Source: an uncultured Gemella sp.
GTDB taxonomy: Bacteria; Bacillota; Bacilli; Staphylococcales; Gemellaceae
Reading direction: 5' to 3'
Assembly: GCA_927911745.1 (NCBI GenBank)
Contig: CAKMQF010000113.1
Coordinates: 1 to 49,712 of the forward strand
DNA length: 49,712 nt
This document shows, in pieces, positions 12,195-20,985 of this stretch. Both the position numbers and the translations under genes were made by a program. The first letter of the stretch is position 1. The number at the start of each line of letters is the position of its first letter. The notes under the pieces are model-generated. The model had not been told where the DNA came from, made no database searches, and saw only the letters and a list, made by a program, of their open reading frames with translations.

Positions 12195-12238
12195 ATCCGA
12201 TGATACACTTCCAAATTTAGAAAGTTTATCATCGGATT
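12194..12238. terminator. Bidirectional terminator between convergent genes
   Basis: A 12-bp perfect inverted repeat (aatccgatgata with tatcatcggatt) lies between the membrane protein gene (plus) and the SGNH hydrolase gene (minus). Confidence 0.8.
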
Positions 12239-12242
12239 CTTC

Positions 12243-12890
12243 TTATCTTGCTTCCTCGTAATCCAAGACTTCTGCAACTTTACTAGCAATATACTTCGCT
12301 AATTTTTCATGATTTTTATCATCTAGGTGAATGCAATCCACTAATGAAGTTTCTGCAACACGTCCAGCATTTAAAAAGTCAACTTCGTATTTATCACTAA
12401 CTTCTTTAAATGTTTGTGCTAAGAATTTTGATTGTTTTAAACTATTTTCATCGAATTCACCAAATAAACTATGTCTATCTACTATTTCATCACGTAATGG
12501 AACTGGTGATACAACAAGAATTTTTGGAATCTTATATCCAGCTATTAAATGTGGATTTCTAATATATTTAATGTATTCTTCTATACCTTTAGCAATAAGT
12601 TTGGCACTTGGATTAAATTGTTTTTTCAAATCATTTGTACCTAACATTATGATTACTAAATCAACGGGTACGTGACTTAACATTAAAATTGGTAATGTAT
12701 CAATGCCACATCTAACGGGTACGATTGTGTCTTTTGCAATTACAGTTCTACCGCAAAGGCCTTCTTCTAATATTGTGTCATTAGGACGAAGATCTTCTAA
12801 TAATTTTGTCCAACGTTTATCTGTTCTAACTCCATCTTCTCCTGGAACATATCCCCAAGTATTACTATCCCCAATACATAAAATACGCAT
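12243..12890 (-). CDS. SGNH/GDSL-family hydrolase (esterase)
   Basis: Cytosolic serine esterase of the SGNH fold, about 215 residues. Block I is LCIGDSNTWGY with the nucleophile Ser near residue 9. Block II Gly lies in EEGLCGRTV. Block III is MLGTNDLK with the oxyanion Asn near 88. Block V is DCIHLDDKNH, giving the Asp-His pair. No signal peptide is seen. Close relatives include arylesterase-like and GDSL lipase-like proteins; the substrate is unknown. The frame is open from a GTG at 12902, but the ATG at 12890 has aaggtgg in the right place and gives the usual MRILCIGDS start. Confidence 0.85.
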   Translation of the reverse strand: MRILCIGDSNTWGYVPGEDGVRTDKRWTKLLEDLRPNDTILEEGLCGRTVIAKDTIVPVRCGIDTLPILMLSHVPVDLVIIMLGTNDLKKQFNPSAKLIAKGIEEYIKYIRNPHLIAGYKIPKILVVSPVPLRDEIVDRHSLFGEFDENSLKQSKFLAQTFKEVSDKYEVDFLNAGRVAETSLVDCIHLDDKNHEKLAKYIASKVAEVLDYEEAR

Positions 12891-13003
12891 AATTTTTTCC
12901 ACCTTTTTTCTTCTAAATTCTTCTTAATTTTATCAAACTAATATGAAAAAAGCAATAGACCCTAATGATATAAGTACTAATAATTGTTATCAGTGCATTA
13001 TTT

Positions 13004-13032
13004 TTGTATTGTTAACAAACATGATTTATAAT
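13004..13032 (+). promoter_or_regulatory. Promoter of the CDF transporter with a palindrome in the spacer
   Basis: TTGTAT (13004-13009), 17-base spacer, TATAAT (13027-13032). The spacer contains the palindrome ttgttaacaa (13009-13018), a possible binding site for a metal-responsive repressor; this role is inference. Confidence 0.6.
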
Positions 13033-13060
13033 ATCATTATTCTTAAAAAAGGAGAATAAA

Positions 13061-13966
13061 ATGATACAAACAAATTTTCATCATAAAAAACATTACAAGA
13101 TTCAAGCATATTCAAAAAAAGTACTTTATACAACATTAATTTTAACAACAAGTTTCGCCTTATTAGAGTACATCGGAGGTCTACTTTCTAACTCATTAGC
13201 TCTTTTAGGAGATTCTTTCCATATGTTCTCTGATGTTATTGCATTAGGATTCAGTCTAATTGCTTTACTATTCAGTTCAAAAAAAACCAAATAAAAAATA
13301 TACTTTTGGTTTTGTAAGATTAGAAGTACTGGCAGCTTTTATAAACGGTCTAATGCTAGTAGGTATTTCTATTTATTTAATATTTGAAGGATTCATGAGA
13401 TTCTTCAATCCTAAAGATATTGATTTCAAATCAATGCTTATAATATCAACTATCGGATTAATCTTCAATATTGTAGTAACAATAATTTTAACAAAAAGTT
13501 TAAAAGAAGAAGACAATCTTAACATACAAAGTGCTTTATGGCACTTCCTTGGTGATTTAATCAGTTCAATCGGAATCATAATTTCATCAACTATTATTTA
13601 CTTTACAAACTATCAAATCGTTGATGTTATTATGAGTATTATCATAAGTATAATTCTTTCAAAGGTGGTTATAAAATTACTAAATCATCGTTTGTCATTT
13701 TAATGGAAGCTACTACTTTGGATACGGAAGAAATCTACAATAAAATAAAAGAAGTGGAAGGTATTGCTGATATTCATGAATTTCACATTTGGCACACAGA
13801 TACAAATGAAATCAATGCTGCAATGCATATTTTACTAGATGAATATGAAACTAGCCACGATTATAAAATTGTAGAAGATGTTAAAATAGTACTTAAAGAA
13901 GAATACAATATAGAACATTGCTTCATCGCATTAGAAAATATTAAATACAACGATCACAGTTTATAA
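13061..13966 (+). CDS. czcD: Cation diffusion facilitator, CzcD/ZitB type (two frame disruptions)
   Basis: Proton-coupled exporter of zinc or a similar divalent metal. The N-terminus has His-rich FHHKKHYK. Helix 2 carries the metal site as LALLGDSFHMFSD, and helix 5 carries ALWHFLGDLISS. Both have the HxxxD or DxxxH pairs of zinc-type CDF proteins. The cytosolic C-terminal domain contains ADIHEFHIWHTD. The frame breaks at an eight-A run near 13286 (one A too many) and again near 13694 in KLLN (one base short), after which LMEATTLDTEEI continues. Total about 301 residues, normal for the family. Good ribosome binding site aaaggag. The two lesions are most simply sequencing errors. Confidence 0.9.
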
Positions 13967-13969
13967 AAA

Positions 13970-14007
13970 AAAAATGTCTAAGTTGATAATATATCAACCT
14001 AGACATT
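13970..14007. terminator. Bidirectional terminator between czcD and the HAD gene
   Basis: A long near-perfect stem (aaaaatgtcta and gttgata with tatcaac and tagacattttt) has A and T tracts on its sides. It lies between convergent genes. Confidence 0.9.
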
Positions 14008-14009
14008 TT

Positions 14010-14692
14010 TTATATTTCTAATAAATCGATTGTCTTCTCAATTTTATACGTAGGCACTATCTCTGGATTAGAAATTTTATGAATATCCACTAAGCAACTA
14101 TCTATCCCTGCATTATTAGCACCTAATATATCCGATGTAAGAGTATCTCCTATCATTAAAACTTCATCCTTATTTTCAACACAGATTTCTTTTAAAATAA
14201 TATCAAAAAATTCTTTATCTGGTTTTTTACTTCCAATTTCTTCGGAAATAAAAATCTTCTCAAAGTATTTATTAAGATTATTATTTTTTAATCTTGTATG
14301 TTGAGTAACACCTATTCCATTAGAAGCTACATATAATTTATGAGTTGTTGTTAGCTTCTCTAACATCTCAATTATTCCATCAAAAAGTTGATTTCCTTCA
14401 GCAAGATATCCTCTATATCTATTATCTACTTCACTACCATCAACTTTTCTATCAAACAACTTAAAAAATCTTATAAATCTTTCACTAGTGACTTCTTTAT
14501 TCGATATTTCTCCACGTTCAAAACTTCTCCATAAAGATTTATTTATCGTTTCATATTTTTCAATAATTCTTCATTATATTCAATATTCTCATCTTCTAAT
14601 AATTTTTTAAAAGCTAATATCTGTGCCTTACCAAAATCTAATAAGGTATCATCTAAATCAAATAATAAATATTTATACTTATCTATAATCAT
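14010..14692 (-). CDS. HAD-family hydrolase, YjjG/YfnB nucleotidase type (frameshifted)
   Basis: Haloacid dehalogenase phosphatase of about 227 residues. Motif I is FDLDDTLLDF (nucleophile Asp). Motif II Ser/Thr is in LYVASNGIG. Motif III Lys is in GSKKPDKEFF. Motif IV is MIGDTLTSDILGANNAGID, which is typical of the YjjG/YfnB noncanonical pyrimidine nucleotidase subgroup. Those enzymes dephosphorylate damaged nucleotides. The reading frame from ATG 14692 (ggagtg before it) breaks near 14568. One more A there gives KKYETINKSLWRSFERG and joins the open frame ending at 14010. Conserved motifs are all present, so the break is probably a sequencing indel. Confidence 0.82.
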
Positions 14693-14785
14693 CTATACAC
14701 TCCATATATTTTTTATCTACTCATTATAACATAGAGATTGATTTTTTTAGAAAAAATAGATTTATTTGATGTATAAATTTAAATT

Positions 14786-15832
14786 TTATTTTTTATCCTT
14801 AAAATATTCTCGAACTCTAGGGGCTACTTCTTCACCAAATAGTTTAATAGCTTTCATAATATCTTCATGCGGCATAGAACCGAGTGGTAAATGCAACATG
14901 AATCGATTTAAACCTAGTGTTTCTATCATATCAATAAGTTTATTCGCTACAGTCTCAGGACTTCCTACTAACATAGATCCGTCTGGGCCTACACTATTTA
15001 AATATTGTTCAAAAGTAAGTGGTCTCCAAAATGGTCTATCTTTCGAGATTGCATCAACTACTTGTTTTGTCGGATAAAAATACTTTTTAATAGCTTCTTC
15101 ATCAGTTTCAGCTACAAATCCCCATGAGTGTGAAGCAACTTTTAAGCGACTTTCATCAAACCCAGAGTGCTTCCCAATAGCTCTATAATAATCTGTTAAT
15201 CCCTTGAAAGCTTTATATTGTCCACCAATTATTGCATATGCTATTGGTAATCCTTTTTGTGCTATTTTAATAGTTGATTCAGTATTTCCACCTGTTGCTA
15301 CCCAGATTGGAAAATCTTTTTGAACACTTCGCGGATACACTCCCTTATTTTCTACCTTTTGTGTATGCTTTCCTTCCCATGTTAACTTTTCATTAGCTTT
15401 TATTTTCTCCAACATCGCTAATTTTTCATCGAACAATTCCTCATAGTCTGCTAAATCATAACCGAATAATGGGAATGATTCTGTAAAAGAACCTCGTCCC
15501 ACCATAACCTCTGCTCTACCATTAGAAATAGCATCGATCGTTGCATATTGTTGATAAACTCTTACTGGATCCGAAGATGATAACACTGTCACCGCAGAAC
15601 TTAATCTTATATTCTTTGTAACAGCTGCTCCTGCTGCTAACAATATCTCTGGTGCTGATACAGCAAAATCCTCTCTGTGATGTTCCCCTATTGCATAAAG
15701 ATCCAATCCAACTTCATCAGCAAGTTTCATCTCTTCTATCATATTTCTAATACGCTCATCATGCGATGGTATTATACCTGTTCCTTCTATTTCAGTTGTT
15801 TCACCAAATGTACTAATTCCTAGCTCTATCAT
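14786..15832 (-). CDS. LLM-class flavin-dependent oxidoreductase (luciferase-like)
   Basis: Bacterial luciferase-like monooxygenase fold, 348 residues, which uses reduced FMN or F420-type flavin. In Bacilli, FMNH2 is expected. Visible family features: AIGEHHREDF near 47, APEILLAAGAAVTKNIRLSSAV near 61-82, RAEVMVGRGSF near 104-114, and the C-terminal GSPETVANKLIDMIE segment. The protein belongs to the group often annotated as alkanal monooxygenase-like; the substrate is unknown. Very strong ribosome binding site aggagg. The MarR gene lies 63 bases upstream on the same strand and is probably co-transcribed and autoregulated, suggesting induction by a small aromatic or reactive compound. Confidence 0.87.
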   Translation of the reverse strand: MIELGISTFGETTEIEGTGIIPSHDERIRNMIEEMKLADEVGLDLYAIGEHHREDFAVSAPEILLAAGAAVTKNIRLSSAVTVLSSSDPVRVYQQYATIDAISNGRAEVMVGRGSFTESFPLFGYDLADYEELFDEKLAMLEKIKANEKLTWEGKHTQKVENKGVYPRSVQKDFPIWVATGGNTESTIKIAQKGLPIAYAIIGGQYKAFKGLTDYYRAIGKHSGFDESRLKVASHSWGFVAETDEEAIKKYFYPTKQVVDAISKDRPFWRPLTFEQYLNSVGPDGSMLVGSPETVANKLIDMIETLGLNRFMLHLPLGSMPHEDIMKAIKLFGEEVAPRVREYFKDKK

Positions 15833-15895
15833 TTTTTTATCCTCCTATATTATCTCTATTTCAAGATATTTATTTGTTAAAAAAGGCATAAGCCT

Positions 15896-16304
15896 CTAGT
15901 TTATTTTTTTTAATATTTCTTTCAATATATCTAATTCTTCTTCAGTTAAATCATCGAAAATTTTTTTAGTATTAATTTTATGGATAGGGAAAATATCATC
16001 CATTAAGTCTTTCCCTACCTTAGTTAACTTGATATAAGTTACTCTTTTATCCTTTTGGCTAATCTTTCTGTTAACATATCCTTTTTTTTTCAAGGTTATC
16101 GACAACGTATGTTGCACTTCCACTAGCAAGTAATATTCTATCACGTATTTCCTGAATGCTCTTCTCACCTTTACTATATAAAAATTCCATAACAGAAAAT
16201 TCAGTCGCATTTATTGGATAATTCTTTAAAGTTTTCTTTAAATCACCTACTAATAAATTACTTGCTCTCATAATTCCAATAATAGCTTTAAACTCATTAT
16301 TCAT
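15896..16304 (-). CDS. MarR-family transcriptional regulator (frameshifted)
   Basis: Winged-helix repressor of about 135 residues. The N-terminal helices contain MNNEFKAIIGIMRASN. The recognition region is GEKSIQEIRDRILLASGSATYVVDNLEKK. The wing follows with GYVNRKISQKDKRVTYIKLT, then a dimerisation helix ending ILKEILKKIN. The frame breaks in a nine-A run near 16082; eight would keep the frame. A consensus promoter with an adjacent operator palindrome lies just upstream, and the downstream gene is the flavin oxidoreductase. It most likely represses its own two-gene operon. Confidence 0.85.
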
Positions 16305-16345
16305 AAGGATTCTCCTACTTTTATTATAAACATTTCTTCTCAGAA

Positions 16346-16394
16346 ATTATCTCGAATATGAGATAATTATACTTTATACACCTTATATTGTCAA
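16346..16394 (-). promoter_or_regulatory. Consensus promoter and MarR operator
   Basis: On the minus strand: TTGACA (16389-16394), 17-base spacer, TATAAT (16366-16371), both perfect consensus. Directly next to and overlapping the -10 is the inverted repeat attatctc-N6-gagataat (16346-16367). Its position would block RNA polymerase, so it is the likely binding site of the adjacent MarR protein. Confidence 0.82.
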
Positions 16395-16396
16395 AG

Positions 16397-16449
16397 AAAT
16401 AAAACTAAAGACATCTAGAGATAAATCTCTAAATGCCTTTAGTTTTATT
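16397..16449 (-). terminator. Terminator of the ABC exporter operon
   Basis: A long stem (aataaaactaaag with ctttagttttatt) overlaps the last codon and stop of the downstream ABC gene, with an inner agat/atct helix. The minus-strand tail is ttctttg, so it is moderately T-rich. It abuts the marR -35 box. Confidence 0.7.
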
Positions 16450-18235
16450 CTGCAAATTGACTTTGATATAATTCTGAATAGAAACCTTTTTGTTCTAATA
16501 ATTCATCGTGGTTACCTTGTTCAATAATATCTCCATCTTTTAATACTAATATTTTATCTGCATTTCTAATTGTTGATAATCGGTGAGCGATTACGAATGT
16601 AGTACGTCCTTCCATAAGTTTATTCATTGCTTTTTGAATTAATACTTCTGTACGTGTATCTACACTTGAAGTTGCCTCATCAAGAATTAATATTGGTTTA
16701 TCAGCAAGAATCGCACGAGCAATTGTTAATAATTGCTTTTGACCTTGTGAAATATTTGAAGCATCTTCATTTAATTCCATGTCATAACCACCTGGTAATG
16801 TTTTAATAAAGTGGTGAATATGAGCTGCTTTAGCCGCTTCTATTACTTCTTCATCTGTAGCATCTAAACGACCATAACGAAGATTCTCCATTATCGTTCC
16901 TTTAAATAACCATGTATCTTGTAGTACCATTGTGAAGTAAGAACGCAATTCGGATCTATCGAGTTTAGAAATATCTTTTCCATCAATATAGATACTTCCT
17001 CCATTAATATCATAGAATCTCATAAGAAGTTTAATCATTGTTGTTTTACCAGCACCTGTAGGACCAACGATAGCGACCATTTCTCCTTTTTTAACATTAC
17101 TTGTAAAGTTTTTAATAATTATTTGATCTTCTACATATCCAAATTTTACTTTATCGAATACCACATTACCTTCTTTATTAGTAACTGTTTCAAGAACTTC
17201 TGCATTTTCTTCATCTTTAGCATCTAAGAACTCAAATACCCTTTCACCAGCAGCTGCCATTTTTTGAATTTCTGACATAGACTGAGCTATTTGACCGATT
17301 GGTTGAGTAAAGTTTCTTATATATTGGATAAAGGCTTGAATATCCCCTACTCCAATAGTTCCTTTAGATACTAATAATCCACCTGAGAATACAATACCAA
17401 CATAGCCAAGGTTACCAACAAAGTTAATCACTGGGAACATTAGCCCTGAGAAGAAGTTCGCTTTCCATGATGATGTATATAATTGTTTATTTTTATCATT
17501 GAATTCTTTAACACTTTTTTCTTTGTAGTTAAATGCTGCAATAATATTTTGACCTGAGAAACTCTCTTCGACCTGTCCATTTACATCAGAAAGCATATCT
17601 TGTTGGCTCTTGAAATATTTTTGACTCCATTTTGTTATAGCACCTAGTAGTATTCCTGAAACAGGAATTAAGGCTAACGCAATCAATGTCATTAGAGGAC
17701 TTATTGTAAACATCATTACTAATACACCTAATACCATTGCAGTATTGGAAATTATCTGAGTAAAACTTTGGTTAAGTGATTGTCCTAAAGTATCAACGTC
17801 GTTTGTAACTCGTGATAAAGTTTCACCTACAGTACGTTGTTCAAAATATCCAACAGGTAAAGTATTTATTTTTTTACTTATATCTTTACGAATATCGTAT
17901 GTCATTTTTTGAGAAATATTACTCATTAACCATCCTTGAATAAACATAAACAGAGATGATAGTATATATAAACCTAATACTGTAAGTAAAATTCCTGCTA
18001 TTTTTTCGAAATTTATACTACCTTCATTACTAATTTTAGCTATTAAACCTTCAAAAAGTTCAGTTGTTGCTTGCCCCATAATCTTAGGACCCACTATACC
18101 GAATACTGTACTAGCTAATGCAAAGAATACTATCAAAATACTCGAGATTTTATACTGTGTAAACATCAATTTGATAATTCTTTTTAACGTTCCAGAAAAA
18201 TTATTAGCTTTTTCTATTTTTTGATCTCTAGCCAT
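16445..18235 (-). CDS. ABC exporter half-transporter, second subunit (RcrQ/BmrD/PatB-like)
   Basis: Six-helix membrane domain fused to an ATPase, 596 residues; it should pair with the preceding half-transporter. NBD motifs: Walker A GPTGAGKTT near 388, Q-loop VLQDTW, signature ISQGQKQLL, Walker B LILDEATSSVD with the catalytic Glu, and H-loop VIAHRLSTI. It therefore carries the intact ATP-hydrolysis residues. Start ATG at 18235 with aaggagg. The frame is open upstream without a stop into the previous gene, so as sequenced the two half-transporters are joined in frame. I infer that a lost base near 18252 removed the upstream stop. Substrate unknown; relatives export drugs or peptides. Confidence 0.9.
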   Translation of the reverse strand: MARDQKIEKANNFSGTLKRIIKLMFTQYKISSILIVFFALASTVFGIVGPKIMGQATTELFEGLIAKISNEGSINFEKIAGILLTVLGLYILSSLFMFIQGWLMSNISQKMTYDIRKDISKKINTLPVGYFEQRTVGETLSRVTNDVDTLGQSLNQSFTQIISNTAMVLGVLVMMFTISPLMTLIALALIPVSGILLGAITKWSQKYFKSQQDMLSDVNGQVEESFSGQNIIAAFNYKEKSVKEFNDKNKQLYTSSWKANFFSGLMFPVINFVGNLGYVGIVFSGGLLVSKGTIGVGDIQAFIQYIRNFTQPIGQIAQSMSEIQKMAAAGERVFEFLDAKDEENAEVLETVTNKEGNVVFDKVKFGYVEDQIIIKNFTSNVKKGEMVAIVGPTGAGKTTMIKLLMRFYDINGGSIYIDGKDISKLDRSELRSYFTMVLQDTWLFKGTIMENLRYGRLDATDEEVIEAAKAAHIHHFIKTLPGGYDMELNEDASNISQGQKQLLTIARAILADKPILILDEATSSVDTRTEVLIQKAMNKLMEGRTTFVIAHRLSTIRNADKILVLKDGDIIEQGNHDELLEQKGFYSELYQSQFAE

Positions 18236-20378
18236 GATGTTTACCTCCTTTTGTAATTCTTCTTCACTAAGTTGACTTTCTGCAATTTCTAAATATGTTG
18301 GACAAGTTTCTAGAAGTTCTTGGTGTTTTCCAACTCCTACTATTTTACCTTCATTCATTACGATAATCTTATCCGCATTTAGAATTGTTGCAATACGCTG
18401 AGCTACTATAATAGTAGTTACTCCCGCCATTTCTTTTCTTAAAGTTTTTCTTAATTTAACATCTGTTTTATAGTCTAATGCTGAAAAACTATCATCGAAA
18501 AGAAGTATTTTAGGATTTTTCGCCAAGGCACGAGCGATTGAAAGACGTTGTTTTTGTCCACCTGAAACGTTAGATCCCCCTTGTGAAATCTCACTATTAA
18601 ATTTATCTTCTTTTTCATTAATAAAACTCTATTGCTTGAGCAATTTCAGCGGCTTTTTTCATCTGTTCATCAGTATATTTTCATCTGCATTTAATATTTG
18701 ATTCAATATTACCACTGAATAAAACTCCTTTTTGAGGAACAAATCCTAAAATGTCTCTTAATTTATTTAAGCTTATATCTCGAATATTAACTCCATCAAT
18801 TGAGATTTCGCCTTCACTAGCATCAAAGTATCTTGGAATTAAATGAAGTAATGTAGATTTACCACTACCAGTACTTCCTATAATTGCAGTAGTTTTTCCT
18901 GCTTCAGCTTCAAAACTAATATTACTAAGCACTGGACTATCGGCTCCATAAAATGTAAAGCTAACATTATCAAATTTAAGAGTACCTTTTACATCTTGAA
19001 GTTTACTATCATCAATATTCTCACTATCCACTACAGTAACCTCTGTTTCCAGTACTTCATTAATACGACCAGCTGCAACTTCAGCACGAGGTAGTTGCAT
19101 CATTAAGAATGTAAAGAATAAGAATGACATTACTATCTGCATTGTATATGTTATAAACGCCATCATATCTCCAACTTGAATACTACCAGCATCTATATTT
19201 TTTCCACCAACCCAGATTATTAATAATGCAATACCATTCATAATTAGTATAATCATTGGCATAAGCGCTGATAAAGTTCTATTGATAAAAAGTTGTTCAT
19301 TTTTTAAAACTGTATTTTCTTTATCGAATCTTTCCTCTTCATATTTTTCACGACCAAAAACACGAATTACAGAAATACCAGTTAATGCTTCACGAGTTAC
19401 CAAGTTTACTCTATCAATTAGCTTTTGCATAATTTTGAATTTCGGCATTACTAAGAATGAAATTATTCCTAATGTTAAACCTAAGATACCTACACCTAAT
19501 GCAATTATCCAAGTCATTCCAGTATCAGTTTGCGTAACTTTATAAACCCCGTAAACTGCCATCATCGGCGCATAGATTGCGATAAATAACATCATATTTA
19601 AAGCATTTTGAATTTGTTGAATATCGTTTGTACTTCTTGTAATTAGTGAAGCTGTAGAAAATTTATCAATATCTTGTTTAGAAAATGATAGTACTTTATT
19701 ATAAAGTTTTTCTCGTAAATTATAAGCTATTTTCGAAGAGATTCTACTAGCTATAAAGTTCGAAATAATACTTCCAATACCTGAAATAAATGTTACGATT
19801 ATCATCATTATTCCAACTTCTTTTAGATAATTTTTTCTAATCTCATTAGTATCAATTCCTACATTGTTTCTATACTCTTCTTTAACATAACGAACTCCAG
19901 CTTGTTTTGTTATCATATCAGCTGAACTTCCTAAGTCGCTAATTGATTTATTTTTTTGTTCAATTAAACTATCTTTCTTGACTAGTCCTAGTTTGACACC
20001 TTCTGCAACCTTATCTAGATCTAAGTTCTCAGATTTTGCTCCAGATACAACAGTCATAACATTTTTAAAAATATCATTTAGTTCGCTACGCTCTTGATCA
20101 TTAATGCTATCAAGTTTATACACATCACCATCTTTTGTATATTTAGATGTAACTTTCTTGATTTCATCATCTGTCATAAATAGTTGTAATTCTCTAAATG
20201 ATTTTTCACTAATTTTCTTAGGAACGGCATCTTGGATACCACTTTGTTGGATACCTTTATCGACTATATTGCTTGTATATGTTGGAAGTGCTAGCTCTGC
20301 AACAACACGAACTCCCAGTATCGCAACTAAAAATATCATAGGTACCAAGAAACCTTTTAAATATTTAATTAGTTTCAT
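18236..20378 (-). CDS. ABC exporter half-transporter, first subunit with degenerate NBD (RcrP/BmrC-like; frameshifted)
   Basis: An N-terminal helix is followed by an unusually long extracytoplasmic insert (about residues 35-185), then five more helices and an ATPase domain. Walker A is GSTGSGKST near 495, Q-loop VPQKG, signature VSGGQKQRL. Walker B reads LLFDDSFSALD, with Asp where the catalytic Glu belongs. The H-loop reads IVAQRIATI, with Gln for His. This asymmetry is characteristic of heterodimeric exporters with one dead site. The frame breaks at about 18690, 18675 and 18629, yet NIESNIK, ADEN, DEQMKKAAEIAQAIEF and INEKEDKFNSEISQGG are readable across it. Its start overlaps marR by 14 bases; ribosome binding site aaggagg. 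Confidence 0.88.
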
Positions 20379-20829
20379 TGTTTTCCTCCTTATCTTGTAT
20401 TTCTTCTCTTAATACTAGATTTGTTTTTGTTAATAATATATTAAAAGCTTCCTTTTCTCTAGCATCAAATTTATCCCATATAGACTTAAACCACTCTTCA
20501 TAGGCTTTTCTATGTAATTCTATGCATTCGATTCCTTTTTCAGATAAACTAAGATATTTTTTTCTTTTATCTTTTTCATCGATACTTTGGACTACAAAAT
20601 CTTTTTCAAGTAACTCACCAACAAGTGCTGTGACTCGAGGTTTTGTCACATGTAGTTCTTCACCTAGCTCCTGCATTGTAATCTTTTCTTTACAAGATAA
20701 AAATAGCATCGCTTGAAATTCCGGTTTTCTAATAGGAGCATTATTTTTTTTATGAATTCTCTTCATAATTAATCTAAATTCTTCCATCATATCAATTGCC
20801 TGATGATATGATATTTCACTTTTACCCAT
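20365..20829 (-). CDS. MarR-family regulator of the ABC exporter (RcrR-like)
   Basis: A 154-residue winged-helix protein. The DNA-binding segment is ITMQELGEELHVTKPRVTALVGELLEKDF (about residues 50-78), with the wing VVQSIDEKDKRKKYLSLSEKG. Intact frame, ribosome binding site aaaggagg. It overlaps the first ABC gene, so the three genes form one translationally coupled operon: MarR, half-transporter with degenerate NBD, half-transporter with intact NBD. The same order is found in streptococcal rcrRPQ, which is tied to stress, competence and (p)ppGpp; here the rel gene lies only about 2 kb away. A strong operator lies in its promoter, so it is probably autoregulated. Confidence 0.88.
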   Translation of the reverse strand: MGKSEISYHQAIDMMEEFRLIMKRIHKKNNAPIRKPEFQAMLFLSCKEKITMQELGEELHVTKPRVTALVGELLEKDFVVQSIDEKDKRKKYLSLSEKGIECIELHRKAYEEWFKSIWDKFDAREKEAFNILLTKTNLVLREEIQDKEENNETN

Positions 20830-20866
20830 CTTCTACCTCCTTTATTTTTATAAATTAGTTAATAAA

Positions 20867-20923
20867 GTTAACTAATTAGTTAACCATGTTAACTATTATA
20901 TTTTATTTTACATTTATAGTCAA
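20867..20923 (-). promoter_or_regulatory. Promoter and palindromic operator of the MarR-ABC operon
   Basis: Minus strand: TTGACT (20918-20923), 17-base spacer, TATAAT (20895-20900). Downstream, 20867-20884 is a perfect 18-bp palindrome (gttaactaattagttaac). Further gttaa half-sites flank it (20856-20863, 20888-20893). This is a probable multi-site binding region for the encoded MarR protein. Confidence 0.85.
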
Positions 20924-20941
20924 TAGATAATTTAATAATTC

Positions 20942-20985
20942 TAAAAAAAGATTAACCTAAATTTTTCTAGGTTAATCTTTTTTTT
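20942..20985 (-). terminator. Terminator of the rel-dtd-lytH operon
   Basis: A perfect 13-bp stem (aaagattaaccta with taggttaatcttt) lies directly after the reconstructed lytH-like stop, followed on the minus strand by seven T. A and T tracts on both sides could make it bidirectional. Confidence 0.9.

Noticed and set aside
12331..12675. 114-codon plus-strand open frame
   Set aside because: Antisense to the SGNH hydrolase whose catalytic motifs are intact; no start signal or family resemblance.
14766..15077. 103-codon plus-strand open frame
   Set aside because: Antisense to the conserved C-terminal part of the flavin oxidoreductase.
20104..20412. 102-codon plus-strand open frame
   Set aside because: Antisense to the membrane domain of the first ABC half-transporter and the marR overlap; no ribosome binding site.
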